Assembly: GCA_031367325.1 (NCBI GenBank)
Contig: JANLPQ010000066.1
Coordinates: 1 to 16,939 of the forward strand
DNA: 16,939 bases
Direction: 5' to 3'
From: JAAFIP01 sp031367325
GTDB lineage: Bacteria; Pseudomonadota; Gammaproteobacteria; Burkholderiales; Burkholderiaceae_C
The notes under the pieces are model-generated. The model did not search any database. It was not told the origin of the DNA and worked only from the letters and a program-made list of their open reading frames with translations. The position numbers were made by a program, and so were the translations under genes. The first letter of the stretch is position 1. Each line of letters opens with the position of its first letter. This document shows positions 14,871 through 16,939 of the stretch, piece after piece.

Positions 14871-15245
14871 ATGAACGTAGTTGATTCATCAGGCTGGATT
14901 GAGTACTTCATAGACTCTGCGCGGGCTGCGTATTTTGCATCTGCTATTGAACAGACCGATCAATTAATAGTGCCTGCACTGGCGCTATTTGAAGTGCACA
15001 AATTTCTCAGCCGCAGCGCCGATCCATCGCAGCTTGATGCTTGCTTAGAGGTTATGCGCCGGGGCACCGTAGTACCCGTGACTGACGCCCGTGCGATTGC
15101 TGCGTCAACAGTGGCGCAACAGCACAAACTGGCCATGGCAGACGCGGTGATGTACAGCATCGCCCTTGAACACAAAGCCACGCTGTGGACGCAAGACGTT
15201 GACTACCAAGGGCTGGCAGGTGTTAACTACACTGCAAAAGCATAG
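14871..15245 (+). CDS. vapC: PIN-domain ribonuclease toxin VapC
   Basis: A 124-residue PIN-domain protein predicted to cut RNA in a Mg2+-dependent way (tRNA or rRNA are the usual VapC targets) when not bound by its antitoxin. The acidic active-site residues expected of the family are present: Asp5 (VVDSSGW), Glu41 (LFEVHK), Asp91 (AMADAVMY) and Asp109 or Asp111 (TQDVDYQ). The ATG follows the vapB TAA with no gap, so translation is probably coupled. The gene ends in TAG, and the next gene begins 33 bp later in the same reading frame. All key residues are intact, so the toxin is plausibly functional. Confidence 0.9.
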   Translation: MNVVDSSGWIEYFIDSARAAYFASAIEQTDQLIVPALALFEVHKFLSRSADPSQLDACLEVMRRGTVVPVTDARAIAASTVAQQHKLAMADAVMYSIALEHKATLWTQDVDYQGLAGVNYTAKA

Positions 15246-15278
15246 CGCTGCACGCTGCCTGCGCGCTGTCATATTCAC

Positions 15279-16939
15279 ATGCCGCCACTTCACCGCTTTT
15301 ACCCGCGCCTGCTGCGCACCTTGCATGGCTACACCCGCGAGGCGCTAGCCAAAGACATTGGCGCGGGCATTACCGTGGGTATCGTGGCGCTGCCACTGGC
15401 GATGGCCTTTGGTATTGCCTCGGGTCTCAGCCCGCAGGCGGGGCTGTGGACGGCGATTGTGGCGGGGTTTTTGATGGCGTTGCTAGGCGGCTCTAGCGTA
15501 CAAATTGGCGGGCCTGCCGGGGCGTTTATTGTTATTGTGTACGGCATTGTCGAGCGCTATGGGCTGGCTAATTTATTCATCAGCACCATCATGGCCGGGG
15601 GGATGCTGTTTGCGATGGGCCTGTTTAAGCTGGGCAACTTGGTGCGCTACGTGCCGGTCAGCTTGATCATTGGTTTTACCAACGGTATTGCGGTGCTGGT
15701 GGCGCTGTCGCAGGTGAAAGATGCGCTAGGTTTGCAGCTGGGCAAAACGCCTGCAGACTTCTTTGGGCTGCTGGCGGTGGTGGGCAAGGCCTTGCCCACG
15801 GCCAACCCTTACGCCATAGCCCTTGCGCTGCTGTGCGTAGGCGGCTTGGCGCTGTGGCCACGGCTTTGGAAGAGCGACAGTGTTGTGCTGCGTGTGCTGG
15901 GCGTACCTGCCACGCACGGCACGCTAAAAACCGCCTCGCGCATCCCCGGCCCGGTGGTGGCCATGCTCAGCCTGACGCTGCTGGCCTACGCACTGCAGCT
16001 GCCGGTACAGACGATTGGCAGCAAATTTGGCGGCATACCGCAAAACTTGCCTGCGCTAGCTTTGCCTGATTTTTCGTGGAGCACCGTCAAGCTGCTGGTC
16101 ACACCCACACTGACCATTGCGCTCTTGGGCGCGATAGAGTCGCTGCTGTGCGCCCGCGTAGGCGACCAGGTAGCGCAAGGCATGCAAGCCAGCGCGCACG
16201 ACGACGCCACGCAAGAGCCTGCCGTGCTACCCCACGACCCTAACCAAGAGCTGATGGCCCAAGGCATAGCCAATATGCTGGTGCCCTTTATCGGTGGCAT
16301 GCCTGCTACCGGCACCATCGCCCGCACGGTAACCAATGTGCGCGCGGGCGGGCGCACACCGGTAGCAGGCGTAGTGCATGCGTTGACTATCTTGGCTATC
16401 GTGCTGCTGGCTGCGCCATTAGCCATGCATGTACCGCTGGCCGTGCTGGCCGGTGTGCTGCTGTTTGTAGCGTGGAACATGGGCGAGTGGCACGAGTTTG
16501 CGCGGCTTAAAAGCTACAGCAACCACTACCGCTTGGTGTTGCTGGGCACGTTTGTATTGACGGTGGTGCTAGACCTCACCGTGGCACTAGAAGTGGGCAT
16601 GGTGCTGGCCTGCGTACTGTTTGTGCGGCGCATGGGCGTGCTGTTTAGCGTGGAGCAGGTGGGCACTGACACCCACACTGACACCAGCACCAATACCGCC
16701 ATGGCTACCACCGCCAGCTTCGCCCTGCGCGGTGCATTGTTCTTTGGCGCAGTGGTCAAAATGGACGCTATTGCCCAGTATGTGCAGCACCACCCTAGCG
16801 TGCACACCGTGCAGCTAAACTGCAGCCAACTAATGGCGCTGGACACCAGCGGTATCGACGCGCTACAGCAACTGGCGCAGGCTTTAGCGCCGCGCCACGG
16901 CCAGCTTATTTTGCAAGGTTTGCAATTGCAGCCTCTATC
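15279..16939 (+). CDS. SulP-family inorganic anion transporter with STAS domain, 3'-truncated by the window
   Basis: The reading frame is open from an ATG at 15279 to the end of the window (553 codons seen). The protein is an inner-membrane SulP/SLC26 carrier. Its N-terminal SulP signatures include DIGAGITVGIVALPLAMAFGIA (residues 26-47, about the first membrane helix) and QIGGPAGAF. Further hydrophobic helices follow, then IGGMPATGTIARTVTNVRAGG. A STAS domain starts near residue 485, with the conserved LDTSGIDAL motif (521-529) whose Ser524 corresponds to the site phosphorylated in anti-sigma-antagonist relatives. A cytoplasmic loop of about 20 residues before the PNQEL segment is His/Asp-rich. 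Substrate is not readable: sulfate, bicarbonate or a carboxylate are all possible. No clear ribosome binding site is seen; it may be co-transcribed with vapBC. Confidence 0.92.
   Translation, partial: MPPLHRFYPRLLRTLHGYTREALAKDIGAGITVGIVALPLAMAFGIASGLSPQAGLWTAIVAGFLMALLGGSSVQIGGPAGAFIVIVYGIVERYGLANLFISTIMAGGMLFAMGLFKLGNLVRYVPVSLIIGFTNGIAVLVALSQVKDALGLQLGKTPADFFGLLAVVGKALPTANPYAIALALLCVGGLALWPRLWKSDSVVLRVLGVPATHGTLKTASRIPGPVVAMLSLTLLAYALQLPVQTIGSKFGGIPQNLPALALPDFSWSTVKLLVTPTLTIALLGAIESLLCARVGDQVAQGMQASAHDDATQEPAVLPHDPNQELMAQGIANMLVPFIGGMPATGTIARTVTNVRAGGRTPVAGVVHALTILAIVLLAAPLAMHVPLAVLAGVLLFVAWNMGEWHEFARLKSYSNHYRLVLLGTFVLTVVLDLTVALEVGMVLACVLFVRRMGVLFSVEQVGTDTHTDTSTNTAMATTASFALRGALFFGAVVKMDAIAQYVQHHPSVHTVQLNCSQLMALDTSGIDALQQLAQALAPRHGQLILQGLQLQPL

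Overview
The window looks like a chromosomal segment of a betaproteobacterium, order Burkholderiales and most likely Comamonadaceae. I infer this from protein recognition only: the class III formaldehyde pathway genes, a divergent apbC/metG pair, and a DEAD-box helicase with a linker and tail I associate with this family. Most genes are ordinary housekeeping genes. The intergenic regions are unusually rich in structured repeats.

Layout. 1-2799 (+) is phosphoenolpyruvate carboxylase, cut at its 5' end. 2800-3275 has no gene but carries two related hairpin elements in opposite orientation and a rho-independent terminator. 3276-5561 (-) is a large DEAD-box RNA helicase. 5562-6210 holds its leader and candidate promoter, a small 15-bp tandem repeat, and a 199-bp structured element. 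6211-7428 (-) is an AT-richer gene for an exported protein of unknown function. 7429-7904 holds a second copy (201 bp) of the same structured element in opposite orientation, so the unknown gene is bracketed by an inverted pair. 7905-10873 (-) is a compact formaldehyde detoxification operon: frmA, then fghA, then a LysR regulator. 10874-11080 holds a 145-bp inverted repeat built on CGCGAAG motifs. 11081-12169 (-) is the Fe-S carrier ApbC/Mrp, divergent from metG (12290-14491, +). 14640-15245 (+) is a VapBC-type toxin-antitoxin pair with a palindrome overlapping its promoter. 15279 to the end (+) is a SulP-family anion transporter, cut at its 3' end.

How the genes work together. frmA and fghA perform consecutive steps: S-hydroxymethylglutathione is oxidised to S-formylglutathione, which is hydrolysed to formate and glutathione. 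The LysR gene three bases downstream is probably co-transcribed. vapB and vapC abut exactly. The other genes are independent units.

The strongest candidate for something undescribed is the pair of ~200-bp elements at 5979-6177 and 7578-7778. Each has 34-bp arms whose sequences differ strongly between the copies yet pair within each copy. The ~130-nt core is clearly homologous, and several internal helices show compensatory changes. The pair at 2877-2979 and 3022-3129 has the same logic with a different core. I cannot tell from sequence alone whether these are structured RNAs, single-stranded-DNA-recognised mobile repeats, or a known repeat family.
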